DNA of 64,000 nucleotides, taken from contig JASMLK010000126.1 in NCBI GenBank assembly GCA_030748735.1, forward strand, positions 23,671-87,670, written 5' to 3'. A model generated the notes under the pieces. The model searched no databases. It worked only from the letters and a program-made list of their open reading frames with translations, and was not told the origin of the DNA. Positions 9,681 to 17,808 of the stretch are shown piece after piece. Origin of the DNA: Myxococcota bacterium (lineage in GTDB: Bacteria > Myxococcota_A > UBA9160 > UBA4427). The translations under genes were made by a program, and so were the position numbers. Position 1 is the first letter of the stretch. Each line of letters begins with the position of its first letter.

Positions 9681-10687
9681 TCGATGGTTGCCGGATCTTT
9701 GTCGAAGCCTCCGAACATCTCCTTCCACTTGTACGCGATGAGCAGATCCATGAGTTCGGACTTCTGGCCGTCGCGCGCTTTGGCCATCTCATCGTGGAGG
9801 GTGGCGAGCGCCTCGATCACCGGCGGTCCGAACAGGGAGACGAGGTACTCCTCGGGAATGCGCGGAGACGACTCGTCGATGTCCCCGTTCTCGTCGTAAC
9901 GGGGTGGTGCGATCGGCGGCACGTAGAACACGTTGGGTTCGGTTTCGTATTCCGGATGCAGCGGAACGGCCACCTTCCACTTCTCGACGAGCTTGTAGAT
10001 CGGTGCGTTCTCGTCGTCGCGGTAGCCCACGAAGCGGACGCGCCCCGGGCACTGCCTCGCGCACGCGTTCGCGACGCCCTGTTCGATACGCGGGAAACAG
10101 AAGATGCACTTCTGCGAAACCTTCTTGGTCTCGTTGAAGTAGATCTTCTTGTAGGGGCAAGCTTCCATGCAGAAGCGATAACCGCGACAGCGATCTTCGT
10201 TCACCGTGACGATACCGTTTTCGGCGTTCTTCTCGATCGCCTTGCGCGGGCACGCCTCGAGGCACGCGGGATGTGTGCAGTGGTTGCAGATACGAGGCAG
10301 GTAGAAGTAGTAGGAATTCGGGTAGTCGCCGTCGCCCTGGTCTTCGTCCCAGTTGGGACCCCAGTCGGGCTTTTCACCCTTCACCTGGAGATGCGCCTTC
10401 GGGCCCTTCTCGCCGAAGAAGACTTCGTCGTGGTTGTACTCCCAGGCGTCGCCGAATTCGCGACGTGTGGGAAGTGCGCCGGGCTTGGGGACGCCCTTGC
10501 GGAAACCACCACCCGATTGTTCCCAGTCTCGCGGTGTGCCACGGCCAGGCTGGGTGTTCACCGTGTTCCACCACATGTATTCCATGCCCTCGTCGCGCGT
10601 CCAGAGCCGCTTGCACGCGATCGTGCATGTCTGGCACCCAATGCACTTGTTCAGGTCCATCACCATTGCGAGCTGTCGACCCATCAT
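9665..10687 (-). CDS. Fe-S electron-transfer (beta) subunit of the molybdoenzyme
   Basis: Carries electrons from the Mo/FS0 site to the heme of gamma. 340 aa, near EbdB/NarH size. Four Cys groups: C-I-G-C-Q-T-C-T-I-A-C near the N-terminus; C-N-H-C-x4-C-x3-C-P; C-R-G-Y-R-F-C-M-E-A-C-P-Y-K-K, where Tyr replaces a Cys as Trp does in NarH, so a [3Fe-4S] cluster is expected; and C-I-F-C-x11-C-x3-C. The start is the ATG at 10687, overlapping the gamma stop (ATGA), with AGGA upstream; a longer upstream frame only shadows gamma. No signal peptide, as expected for a subunit that hitch-hikes with a Tat-tagged alpha. It is the only beta gene for three alpha genes. Confidence 0.95.
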   Translation of the reverse strand: MMGRQLAMVMDLNKCIGCQTCTIACKRLWTRDEGMEYMWWNTVNTQPGRGTPRDWEQSGGGFRKGVPKPGALPTRREFGDAWEYNHDEVFFGEKGPKAHLQVKGEKPDWGPNWDEDQGDGDYPNSYYFYLPRICNHCTHPACLEACPRKAIEKNAENGIVTVNEDRCRGYRFCMEACPYKKIYFNETKKVSQKCIFCFPRIEQGVANACARQCPGRVRFVGYRDDENAPIYKLVEKWKVAVPLHPEYETEPNVFYVPPIAPPRYDENGDIDESSPRIPEEYLVSLFGPPVIEALATLHDEMAKARDGQKSELMDLLIAYKWKEMFGGFDKDPATIEWVKS

Positions 10688-11358
10688 GCGTTCCTTTCGC
10701 CGGAAGCGGCCTGGAGTTCGAGGGGCAGCCAATTGCCCGAGAAGGCCTTGATGCCGCCGCGCTCCCCGTTCGCACCATCCCAGATGGCAACGCCGAAACC
10801 GGTGGCGGTGCCCGGTATGAGTTCTGCCACGGGCGATTCGCTCTCGACCCGCAAGGCGCGAGCGAGCACGACCCGCCATCGCCCCTGCTTCCAGCTCCCT
10901 CGCCCCTGGATCACGCGCTGGTCGAAGGTGAGCGAGGTGCCAAGCCCCTCGGCGCTCAGTTGACGCGCGCCCTGGGGTTCGTCCGCCCGCCAGTACCACG
11001 CGTTGACCGGCTGACCCGGGGCGCCCATCGTGATGATCGGAGCGTCGGGTGAGACGGGGAGGGCGATGGCGGCTGCGTCGGGGAAGCTGTTGTTGTCCGA
11101 GACGTCCGAGCTTTCGGTCGCCGCCGACCATTCGAGGCGAAAGGCGATTTCGCGGCCGTTGTGTAGCGCCGCAACGTCGACGTGGTCGACGGTGCCGATC
11201 TTCTTGTTCATCCACGCGACCTGGATCGCCGCAGTGGGCTGCATCCCGACCGGTGTGCCCAGGAGGGGGACGCTGGTTGTTGGGTGCTGCCCCCAGACGC
11301 GGTGATCGGCGTCGAGGAGGACATCGATGCCGGCATCACCGACGAAGTCGACCTGCAT
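10684..11358 (-). CDS. heme b-binding (gamma) subunit, EB_dh family
   Basis: 224 aa protein of the ethylbenzene dehydrogenase gamma-type heme b family, the exit point for electrons in these periplasmic complexes. The family uses an unusual Met/Lys axial pair; M111 (in I-T-M-G-A-P-G) and K204 (in G-G-I-K-A-F-S-G-N-W) are the best candidates here. No signal peptide. ATG at 11358 with GGGAG upstream. It is the first structural gene after the TetR gene (44-nt gap) and its stop overlaps the beta start. Assignment rests on the family pattern and position; ligands are inferred. Confidence 0.87.
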   Translation of the reverse strand: MQVDFVGDAGIDVLLDADHRVWGQHPTTSVPLLGTPVGMQPTAAIQVAWMNKKIGTVDHVDVAALHNGREIAFRLEWSAATESSDVSDNNSFPDAAAIALPVSPDAPIITMGAPGQPVNAWYWRADEPQGARQLSAEGLGTSLTFDQRVIQGRGSWKQGRWRVVLARALRVESESPVAELIPGTATGFGVAIWDGANGERGGIKAFSGNWLPLELQAASGERNA

Positions 11359-11402
11359 AATTCATCTCCCATTTTCGGGTGACGCCCCGGCACGGGTTCA
11401 AA

Positions 11403-12029
11403 CTACGAACGAGGTCGGATGGCATCTCCCATGAAGGTGGCGGTGTCGCGTAGACGGTCGGCGAGCGGGTAGTCCGCATCGCCGAGCCAATTGCTGATCG
11501 CTGCGTTGAGCGCGCCAATCACGACCTCGGCGAGGAAGGTGGCGTCGAGGTCGTCGCGCACTTCGCCGCGGTCCTGCCCTTCGCGCAGCATCTCGGCGAA
11601 GGGGTCGCGGATCTTCCGGGTATGCGGTGCAACTTCACCGAGGTTCGCACCGCGATGAATCAGCCCGATCATCGCATCGTGTGCGAGCTTGGCGGCTTCG
11701 AGGATCTCTTCGCCCACGCGGTCCGCGAAGCCCGCAATCTTGTCTTGCGTAGTCGCGTCGCGTTCGAGCTGTTCGTCGAGCAGCGCCTGGGTGTAGGCGA
11801 GGACTTCGTCCGTCATTGCGGTCAGGACGGCCGCCTTGTTGGGGAAGTGATTGAAGAAGGTGGCGGGGGCGATGTCGGCGGCTTCGGCGATCTGCCCGAT
11901 CGTGGTCTCTTCGTAGCCGTGCTCGAGAAACAGCTGCCCCGCAGTTCGGTAGATGCGCTCGCGAAGCTCGCGGCTTCGGCGCTCGCGCCGTCCTTCGCCC
12001 TTCTCTGTGCCTGGCCTTTTGATCGCCAC
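11403..12029 (-). CDS. TetR-family regulator of the molybdoenzyme operon
   Basis: 208 aa. The N-terminal helix-turn-helix is visible: R-I-Y-R-T-A-G-Q-L-F-L-E-H-G-Y-E-E-T-T, then I-A-E-A-A-D-I-A-P-A-T-F-F-N-H-F-P-N-K. The C-terminal helical domain would bind a ligand, plausibly a substrate or CoA intermediate. The start is a GTG without a clear Shine-Dalgarno. It is the first gene downstream of a paired operator at 12073-12109 and lies in the same direction as gamma, beta and the alphas, so it probably controls itself and the operon. Confidence 0.92.
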   Translation of the reverse strand: MAIKRPGTEKGEGRRERRSRELRERIYRTAGQLFLEHGYEETTIGQIAEAADIAPATFFNHFPNKAAVLTAMTDEVLAYTQALLDEQLERDATTQDKIAGFADRVGEEILEAAKLAHDAMIGLIHRGANLGEVAPHTRKIRDPFAEMLREGQDRGEVRDDLDATFLAEVVIGALNAAISNWLGDADYPLADRLRDTATFMGDAIRPRS

Positions 12030-12072
12030 GGCGGGAGGCCCTCTCGGCTGATCCTGACTTCTTGTCGGCAGA

Positions 12073-12109
12073 CTCTATTCCATTGATAGAGTGAACTCCA
12101 TCGATAGAG
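12073..12109. promoter_or_regulatory. paired operator upstream of TetR gene
   Basis: Two copies of TCCATYGATAGAG (12079-12091 and 12097-12109) are spaced 18 bp start to start. Each lies in a palindrome: CTCTAT-7-ATAGAG (12073-12091) and CTCCATCGATAGAG (12096-12109). They sit 44 bp upstream of the TetR GTG, a usual place for an autoregulatory site. Two tandem dyads on the same helical register would allow two TetR dimers. Binding is inferred from symmetry and position. Confidence 0.65.
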
Positions 12110-12196
12110 CGCATTCGTCGGAAAAAGGACGCGAACGCTCCTGAGGGCACTCTGGGGGAAGGCCGGGAGAACAGGAACGCTGAGGTTCAGGAGCGA

Positions 12197-12211
12197 CCAA
12201 GCCGCTCTTGG
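12197..12211 (-). terminator. weak hairpin after chaperone gene
   Basis: CCAAG-ccgct-CTTGG, a 5-bp stem that starts 9 nt past the chaperone stop codon. No T-run follows, so this is at best a partial terminator or an RNA-processing hairpin between the chaperone and the TetR unit. Confidence 0.25.
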
Positions 12212-12219
12212 CGAGTCCC

Positions 12220-12900
12220 CTAGGGGGTTGCGGCCAGTCGCTGGCTTTCGGAGGCGACGAAGGCCGAGAGCAGGCCGATCAGGCCGGCGAAGAAGGGGCT
12301 CGCGTTCTGGGCCGACAGCTTGTCCACGAGCTTCGGCAACCAGGTCTCGACCTGTCGCGCGAGGAAGTCTCGCTGGGCGCGCCGGAACGGCGCCGGGTCG
12401 CCTTCCTGTTGGAGGGCGAGCGCTTCCTGGAAGCAGAGAAAGTGAAGGAAGTCGAGCTGTGTGAGCACGTGGTCAGGCAGCTCGCGTTGCTCCTGCGAAA
12501 GCGTGAGACCGAAATGATTGTAGAAGCGAACGCACTCTTCCATCGTCTTCATACGCGCGTCGGTGTAGAGCCCGCCGTAGAGCGGGCAGGGCGGACCCGA
12601 TGCACCTGCGTCGAACAAGCGTGTGTATTCGACGCAGAGGTGGTCCTCATCGCCCGGCGACTGCAGTGCTTCCCAGTCGACCGCATCGGCGCCGGAAGGC
12701 AGCGCATCGACGATTTCGAGCCCTTCGCGCAGAGCACCGGCGATTGCGCCATTGCCGATCCGCTCGCGCAAGGACTCGGACGGATAGTTCAGCGCTTCCG
12801 AAAACAGCGCAAAGAGCTGGCTACGCACACCTGCTGAAATCTGTTCTTCGCCTACGAGTTCGGTGAGTGTGATGGGCGTCGGGGTCGCGGTGTCAGTCAT
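12220..12900 (-). CDS. TorD/DmsD-type molybdoenzyme assembly chaperone (delta)
   Basis: 226 aa cytoplasmic chaperone of the nitrate-reductase-delta/TorD family. It should bind the Tat leader of an alpha subunit and hold it for Mo-cofactor insertion before export. Family signatures: E-Y-T-R-L-F-D-A-G-x-S-G-P-P-C-P-L-Y-G-G in the middle, and P-D-H-V-L-T-Q-L-D-F-L-H-F-L (the P-D-H-L-x2-E-L-x-F-M pattern). It lies one gene upstream of the molybdoenzyme operon on the same strand and is the only such chaperone in the window, so it probably serves all three alphas. Confidence 0.9.
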   Translation of the reverse strand: MTDTATPTPITLTELVGEEQISAGVRSQLFALFSEALNYPSESLRERIGNGAIAGALREGLEIVDALPSGADAVDWEALQSPGDEDHLCVEYTRLFDAGASGPPCPLYGGLYTDARMKTMEECVRFYNHFGLTLSQEQRELPDHVLTQLDFLHFLCFQEALALQQEGDPAPFRRAQRDFLARQVETWLPKLVDKLSAQNASPFFAGLIGLLSAFVASESQRLAATP

Positions 12901-12965
12901 GGGCTCTTCGTTGATCGGGTGTGGGGTTCTCTCTCAGTGTATGCCGTTCTCCGTGGGTCACACCA

Positions 12966-14471
12966 TCAATCGATGTAGACCCGCCCGCGGTCGCCGTATC
13001 CCTTCTGCAGGTTCTCGATCACCCTCTCTTGTGATTGATAGATCACTCCGGTGTCGAGAATCGTCTCGTCGGCCGGGAGCAGTGCCGCCGCCCAGTCCTT
13101 CGGACTTCGCCACCCGGGGTGGGGTGCGATTTCGACGCGCTGGCCCGCCACCGGGTGCAGTGCGCGCCGCACGCGAATGCGCTCAGCCAACTCGGCGACA
13201 CGTTCGGGATGCTCTGCCGACAGATCGTTCGTCTCCGACGGGTCGGCCACGACGTCGAAGAGCATGTTGGTCACGGTCGTGGAGGCCTGCCCCTCGCTGA
13301 TCTGCTGGATCAGCTTCCAACGCCCGGAAAGCACCGCGACCTGATAGGGACTACGGACGGGCGATTCCGAGACGAAGAACAAATCGTCTTCACGCGGTTC
13401 GGCCTTGCCTTGCGACAGCGCCTGCCACTGGTTGCGGCCATCGAGTGGTCGCTCGTTGCTCAGAGTGACCCCTGCCGCGCGGGCAAGGGTCGGATAGAAG
13501 TCCATCGCCGACATCACCTGCTCACTGACCTGGCCGGCCTCGAGCTGCGCGGGCCAGCGGATCATCCCGACGACGCGTACGCCGCCCTCGAATGTCGTCA
13601 GCTTTCCGCCGCGCAGGGGCGTGTTCTGCGCCCCCGACATGAGGGGGCCGCCGTTGTCCGAAAGGAAGACGACGATCGTGTTCTTCGTGAGCCCTTCGCT
13701 TTCGAGCGCCGCGAGGATCGTGCCGACGGCCTGGTCGAGGGAATCCACCATGGCCGCATAGATGCGCTGAACGGGGTCGCTGCGGTCCGCGTACTTCTCG
13801 ATCAGCTTCTTCGGTGCTTCCATCGGGCTATGCGGTGCGAGGAATGGCACGTACAGAAAGAAGGGCTTCGATGGGTCGCGCTGTTCGATGAAGCGCGCAG
13901 CCTCTTCGCCATGCACGTCGGTCAGGTAGCGACCCTCGCGGCGAACCGACTTGCCGTTGTGCTGGAGGTCGTGCCCGCCGCCCTGCGCGGTGTGCTGCCA
14001 GTACTTCACCTCGGTGTGGAGATGCCCGAAGAAGTCGTCGAAGCCCCGCGCGTTCGGCGCCTGGATCTCGAGGGTATGACCGAGGTGCCACTTGCCCACC
14101 ATGCCGGTCTGGTAACCCGCCGCCTGGAATTCCTGCGGAAGGAAACGCTCCTTGGGGGAAACCGCCTTGTTCGACCAGGTCATGATCGGGAAGTACGCCA
14201 TGCCGAGCCGAAGCGGGTCGCGTCCGGTCATGAGGGCTGCGCGGGTGGGCGAGCAGATCGGGGGAACGTAGAGCCGGTCGAGCCTCACACCACCGGCGGC
14301 GAGTGCATCGAGGTTGGGTGTCTCGATGTCGCTCCCGCGATACCCCACGTCCGCCCAGCCGAGATCGTCGGCCAACATGACCACGACGTTGGGTTTGTCA
14401 GCAGCACTTGCAGCGAACGGCAAGAGCAGTGCGGTGGCGACGAAGCCAGTCCATGAAAACCAGGATCGCAT
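12966..14471 (-). CDS. exported sulfatase
   Basis: 501 aa type I (formylglycine) sulfatase with a Sec signal peptide ending A-A-S-A-A-D. N-V-V-V-M-L-A-D-D-L-G-W gives the metal-binding Asp pair (D35, D36), and C73-S-P-T-R is the C-x-P-x-R motif whose Cys becomes formylglycine. G-K-W-H-L-G and D-N-G-G complete the core. It precedes the chaperone by 65 nt in the same direction. If the neighbouring enzymes act on sterols, removal of a 3-sulfate from sterol sulfates in the periplasm is an attractive role, but other sulfate esters fit equally. Confidence 0.9.
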   Translation of the reverse strand: MRSWFSWTGFVATALLLPFAASAADKPNVVVMLADDLGWADVGYRGSDIETPNLDALAAGGVRLDRLYVPPICSPTRAALMTGRDPLRLGMAYFPIMTWSNKAVSPKERFLPQEFQAAGYQTGMVGKWHLGHTLEIQAPNARGFDDFFGHLHTEVKYWQHTAQGGGHDLQHNGKSVRREGRYLTDVHGEEAARFIEQRDPSKPFFLYVPFLAPHSPMEAPKKLIEKYADRSDPVQRIYAAMVDSLDQAVGTILAALESEGLTKNTIVVFLSDNGGPLMSGAQNTPLRGGKLTTFEGGVRVVGMIRWPAQLEAGQVSEQVMSAMDFYPTLARAAGVTLSNERPLDGRNQWQALSQGKAEPREDDLFFVSESPVRSPYQVAVLSGRWKLIQQISEGQASTTVTNMLFDVVADPSETNDLSAEHPERVAELAERIRVRRALHPVAGQRVEIAPHPGWRSPKDWAAALLPADETILDTGVIYQSQERVIENLQKGYGDRGRVYID

Positions 14472-14670
14472 GGGTCGGTCCCTCCACGGTTTCTGCGAGC
14501 GGACGAGGATAGGCGCGCACGTTGCGGGCGCGACCTGAACGCGAGCCTTCGCCGTCGCCCCTGACGAGATTGGTCTGAGACAGTCGAAAAACGCTTGTCA
14601 ACCTCTATTGAACCTGGCGTTCTTGCTCTAAGGTCGGCGCCCGTTTCGGATTCGTCGCGCCTCCCCCCAT

Positions 14671-16434
14671 GTGACGACCCTGCTCGACGCTGGCTCGTGT
14701 TCGATGCTGGCGATCGGAAGTTCGAGGATCTGCGGGTTGGCGGCATCGGTAAGGCTTCGCGCCTGGCAGAGCGAAGCACTCGGAAAATTGGAGGCGCGGG
14801 TCCACTCGAGTTTTCTCGCGGTGGCGACCCCCGGTGCAGGGAAGACGACGTTTGCGCTCGCGGCGGTGCGCCGGGCGCTCGTGGCGCAGGACATGCGGCG
14901 CTGTGTCGTGGTCGTTCCGACGCAACACCTCAAGTTGCAGTGGGCCCTGGCGGCCGAGCAATTCGACATCCACCTCGATCCGGAATGGACGGCGGCTGAC
15001 GGCGCGCTGCCCTCCGACGTCCATGGTGTGGCGGTGACGTATCAGCAGGTCGCCGCGAACCCGGAGGCGCTGCGCCGTTTTACCGCGCACGCGTTCGTGG
15101 TACTCGACGAAGTCCACCACGCCGCCGACGCGCGCAGCTGGGGCGACGGCATCCGCATCGCGTTCGAGCGCGCTCCCCTCCGCCTCTGTCTTTCGGGGAC
15201 GCCGTTTCGCTCGGACCAGAGCGCAATCCCCTTCGTTCGCTACGTGGGGGAAGAGGCGCAAGCCGACTACGAATACGGCTACGGCGAGGCGCTGATCGAC
15301 CGCAAGGTGGTGCGCCCCGTCTTCTTTCCCAGGATCAACGGGCAGATGGAATGGACGTCGCCGGACGGCACGAGCCGTTCTGCCAGCTTCGACGATGACA
15401 TCGCTCGCAGCCTGGGGAGTCAACGTCTTCGCACCGCACTCGACCTCGAAGGGGAGTGGCTGCCCGCGGTCCTGACGAAGGCCCACCATCAGTTGCGCTA
15501 CCTGCGTCGGTCGGATCCGCGGGCCGGCGGGCTCGTGATCGCGATCGATCAGGATCACGCGCGCGGGATCGCGAACATCTTGACCAGCCGCCTCGGCGTT
15601 CGCGCCACGGTGGCGACGTCGGACGATCCTTCTGCTTCCAGGAAGATCGCGGAGTTTCGAGAAGACCATTCCGAATGGATCGTTGCTGTGCGCATGGTTT
15701 CCGAGGGCGTCGACATCCCACGCCTGCGTGTCGGTGTTTATGCAACGAACACTTCGACCGACCTCTTCTTTCGTCAGGCGGTGGGCCGGCTCGTCCGCGT
15801 GAGTGGCACGGCAACGCAGCAGCGCGCATACATGTTCATCCCCGACGACCCCCGCTTGCGAAACTTCGCCTTTGGGATCGCCGAACATCGCCGTCATAGC
15901 CTTCGCAAGCCCGACGCGAAAGACGACGATCGCGAGCTAACGGATGAAGACGAAGAACGGGAAGGGGAGGGCGAAGATCAGCTTTCCCTGTTTTCGGCGA
16001 TCGCAGCCGTACCGCTCGACGACAAGGGGCACCCCCTCGAACCGGGCCAGGTCTACGAAGAACCCGAACCGTCGGAGGGCGAAGAGATCCCCGGCCTCGT
16101 TGGAGACGAGCCGCTCGAGACGGACGCCGCCGACCCCTCGGGCGTGATGGCTCCCTTCGCGTTGACGGCGCCCGACTTCGACGCTGAGTTACCGACCCCC
16201 GAACCGATCATCGAAGAAGCGCATGCGGTTTCACCGCGAACACGAAAGCGACAGCTTCGAGAACTCAACAGTGCACGCGTGCGTTTCCTGGTACATCGCT
16301 CGCGCCTGTCCCACGCCAAGATCAACGCCGACCTCAATCGCATGGTCGGTATCCGTCGGATCACCGAAGCCACGGTGCCGCAACTCGAGAAGCGACTCGA
16401 AGCGGCGGATCGTTGGCTCGAGCGATTGCGCTGA
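14671..16434 (+). CDS. SF2 DEAD/DEAH-type helicase
   Basis: 587 aa ATP-dependent nucleic-acid helicase or translocase. Walker A A-T-P-G-A-G-K-T-T, DEVH box (L-D-E-V-H-H), motif III S-G-T-P-F-R and motif VI R-Q-A-V-G-R-L-V-R lie in order in the first two thirds. A strongly acidic linker (D-D-R-E-L-T-D-E-D-E-E-R-E-G-E-G-E-D) separates the helicase core from a C-terminal basic helical region. The GTG at 14671 is used here; an ATG 33 nt later is possible, and neither has a good Shine-Dalgarno. It stands alone, divergent from the sulfatase; role (repair or RNA) unknown. Confidence 0.87.
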   Translation: MTTLLDAGSCSMLAIGSSRICGLAASVRLRAWQSEALGKLEARVHSSFLAVATPGAGKTTFALAAVRRALVAQDMRRCVVVVPTQHLKLQWALAAEQFDIHLDPEWTAADGALPSDVHGVAVTYQQVAANPEALRRFTAHAFVVLDEVHHAADARSWGDGIRIAFERAPLRLCLSGTPFRSDQSAIPFVRYVGEEAQADYEYGYGEALIDRKVVRPVFFPRINGQMEWTSPDGTSRSASFDDDIARSLGSQRLRTALDLEGEWLPAVLTKAHHQLRYLRRSDPRAGGLVIAIDQDHARGIANILTSRLGVRATVATSDDPSASRKIAEFREDHSEWIVAVRMVSEGVDIPRLRVGVYATNTSTDLFFRQAVGRLVRVSGTATQQRAYMFIPDDPRLRNFAFGIAEHRRHSLRKPDAKDDDRELTDEDEEREGEGEDQLSLFSAIAAVPLDDKGHPLEPGQVYEEPEPSEGEEIPGLVGDEPLETDAADPSGVMAPFALTAPDFDAELPTPEPIIEEAHAVSPRTRKRQLRELNSARVRFLVHRSRLSHAKINADLNRMVGIRRITEATVPQLEKRLEAADRWLERLR

Positions 16435-16601
16435 TCGGGCTGTTCTCAGGTTCCGGCCGTAGCAAGCCAACGGCCCCGAGGACCGCCATCCCAAGCCCAG
16501 CGAGTGCAACCAGGATGTTCATGCTCTGGTGTACCCCGTGACTTCGGTAAGATCGCGTCGAGCGGGCGACTCCAACCTCGAACAACCGAAGGAATCCACG
16601 C

Positions 16602-17798
16602 ATGTCCGAATTGACCTTTCGTGATGTCGGCGCTGATGAAGTCGCGCAGATCAAGGCGCAGTTCAAACGCTTCATCGACGACGAGGTGATCCCCGCCGAA
16701 CCCGAGCTGTTTCGGTACGACGACGCCTCCACCGCGAAGCTGCAGGAGCTGAAATCACGCGCCAAGGAAATCGGGCTCTGGGCGCTCGGTCACCCGGAAG
16801 AGATCGGTGGTGGTGGCCTTCCCTTCCTCGCGTTCGCGGAGATGAACGAGGTGATCGGTCGCTCTCACTTCGGACAGATGGTCGTCGGTTCCCTGTCGAT
16901 GCAGGACTCGATCATGCTCCACCTCTACGCCAACGACGAACAGAAGGACCGCTGGCTGAAGCCCCTGGTCGCAGGCGACATCTACCCTTCTGTCGGACTG
17001 ACCGAACCCGAGGTCGCGGGTTCCGACCCCACGCTGATGCAGACCAGCGCTCGGCTCGAAGGTGACGAGTGGGTGATCAACGGGCACAAGTGGTTCACGT
17101 CCGGTGCAAACAAGGCGGCCTTCACGACGGTCTTCTGTGACACGGAGCCCGGCGCGAAGAAGCACGCGAAGTTTTCATCGATCATCGTCCCCACCGACAC
17201 GCCCGGTTACGAATTGGCCCGCGTCGTCCCCACCATGGGTACGACCCACGGTGGACACTGCGAGATCTGGTTGAAGGACGTTCGCGTTCCGAAGGGAAAC
17301 CTCCTGGGTGAGCGGGGCGCGGGGTTCGTCATCGCGCAGCGGCGCCTTGGCCCTGGTCGCATCTTCCACTGCATGCGCTGGCTCGGTCAGGCGCAGCGCG
17401 CGTTCGAGCTGATGTGTGAATGGGCGAAGGTTCGTTATGCGCACGGTTCGCTCCTGGCCGAGAAGGGCGAGATCCAGCGCTACGTGGCCGAATCGGCGGC
17501 CGAGATCCAGGCCGCACGTCTGATGACCTTCGACGCCGCCCGCATGCTCGACCGCGGCGACGAGGCTCGGGTCGAGATCTCGCTCATCAAGTTCTGGGGC
17601 GCGCGCATGCTCCACAACGTGATCGACCGTGCGATCCAGGTCCACGGCGCGATGGGCGTCACCTCCGACACGCCGCTCGAGCAGATGTATCGAGAGGCGC
17701 GATACGCCCGCATCTATGACGGCCCGGACGAAGTCCACCGCATGGTCGTCGCCCGACGCCTGATCAAGGACCCGGTGAACAACCCGCCGTGGGCTTGA
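16602..17798 (+). CDS. acyl-CoA dehydrogenase
   Basis: 398 aa, full length. Oxidises an acyl-CoA with FAD and passes electrons to ETF. G-L-T-E-P-E-V-A-G-S-D and D-E-W-V-I-N-G-H-K-W-F-T-S-G-A are the FAD-binding segments; Q-V-H-G-A-M-G-V-T-S-D-T-P-L-E-Q-M-Y-R-E-A-R and I-Y-D-G-P-D-E-V-H are the C-terminal signatures (I-Y-D-G-P-D-E is typical of the ACAD10/11-like branch). AAGGAA precedes the ATG. The CoA transferase follows after 10 nt, so the pair probably activates and oxidises the same acid. Confidence 0.94.
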   Translation: MSELTFRDVGADEVAQIKAQFKRFIDDEVIPAEPELFRYDDASTAKLQELKSRAKEIGLWALGHPEEIGGGGLPFLAFAEMNEVIGRSHFGQMVVGSLSMQDSIMLHLYANDEQKDRWLKPLVAGDIYPSVGLTEPEVAGSDPTLMQTSARLEGDEWVINGHKWFTSGANKAAFTTVFCDTEPGAKKHAKFSSIIVPTDTPGYELARVVPTMGTTHGGHCEIWLKDVRVPKGNLLGERGAGFVIAQRRLGPGRIFHCMRWLGQAQRAFELMCEWAKVRYAHGSLLAEKGEIQRYVAESAAEIQAARLMTFDAARMLDRGDEARVEISLIKFWGARMLHNVIDRAIQVHGAMGVTSDTPLEQMYREARYARIYDGPDEVHRMVVARRLIKDPVNNPPWA

Positions 17799-17808
17799 GG
17801 AGACGCCG

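Noticed and set aside
7815..9899. 694-codon plus-strand frame
   Set aside because: Runs antisense across alpha 3 and into beta; composition-driven shadow with no family motifs.
892..11358. Respiratory nitrate reductase (narGHI) annotation
   Set aside because: The gamma subunit is a soluble heme b EB_dh-type protein, not membrane NarI; alphas carry Tat signals and the EBDH-type G-C-Q-K-G-A-C block.
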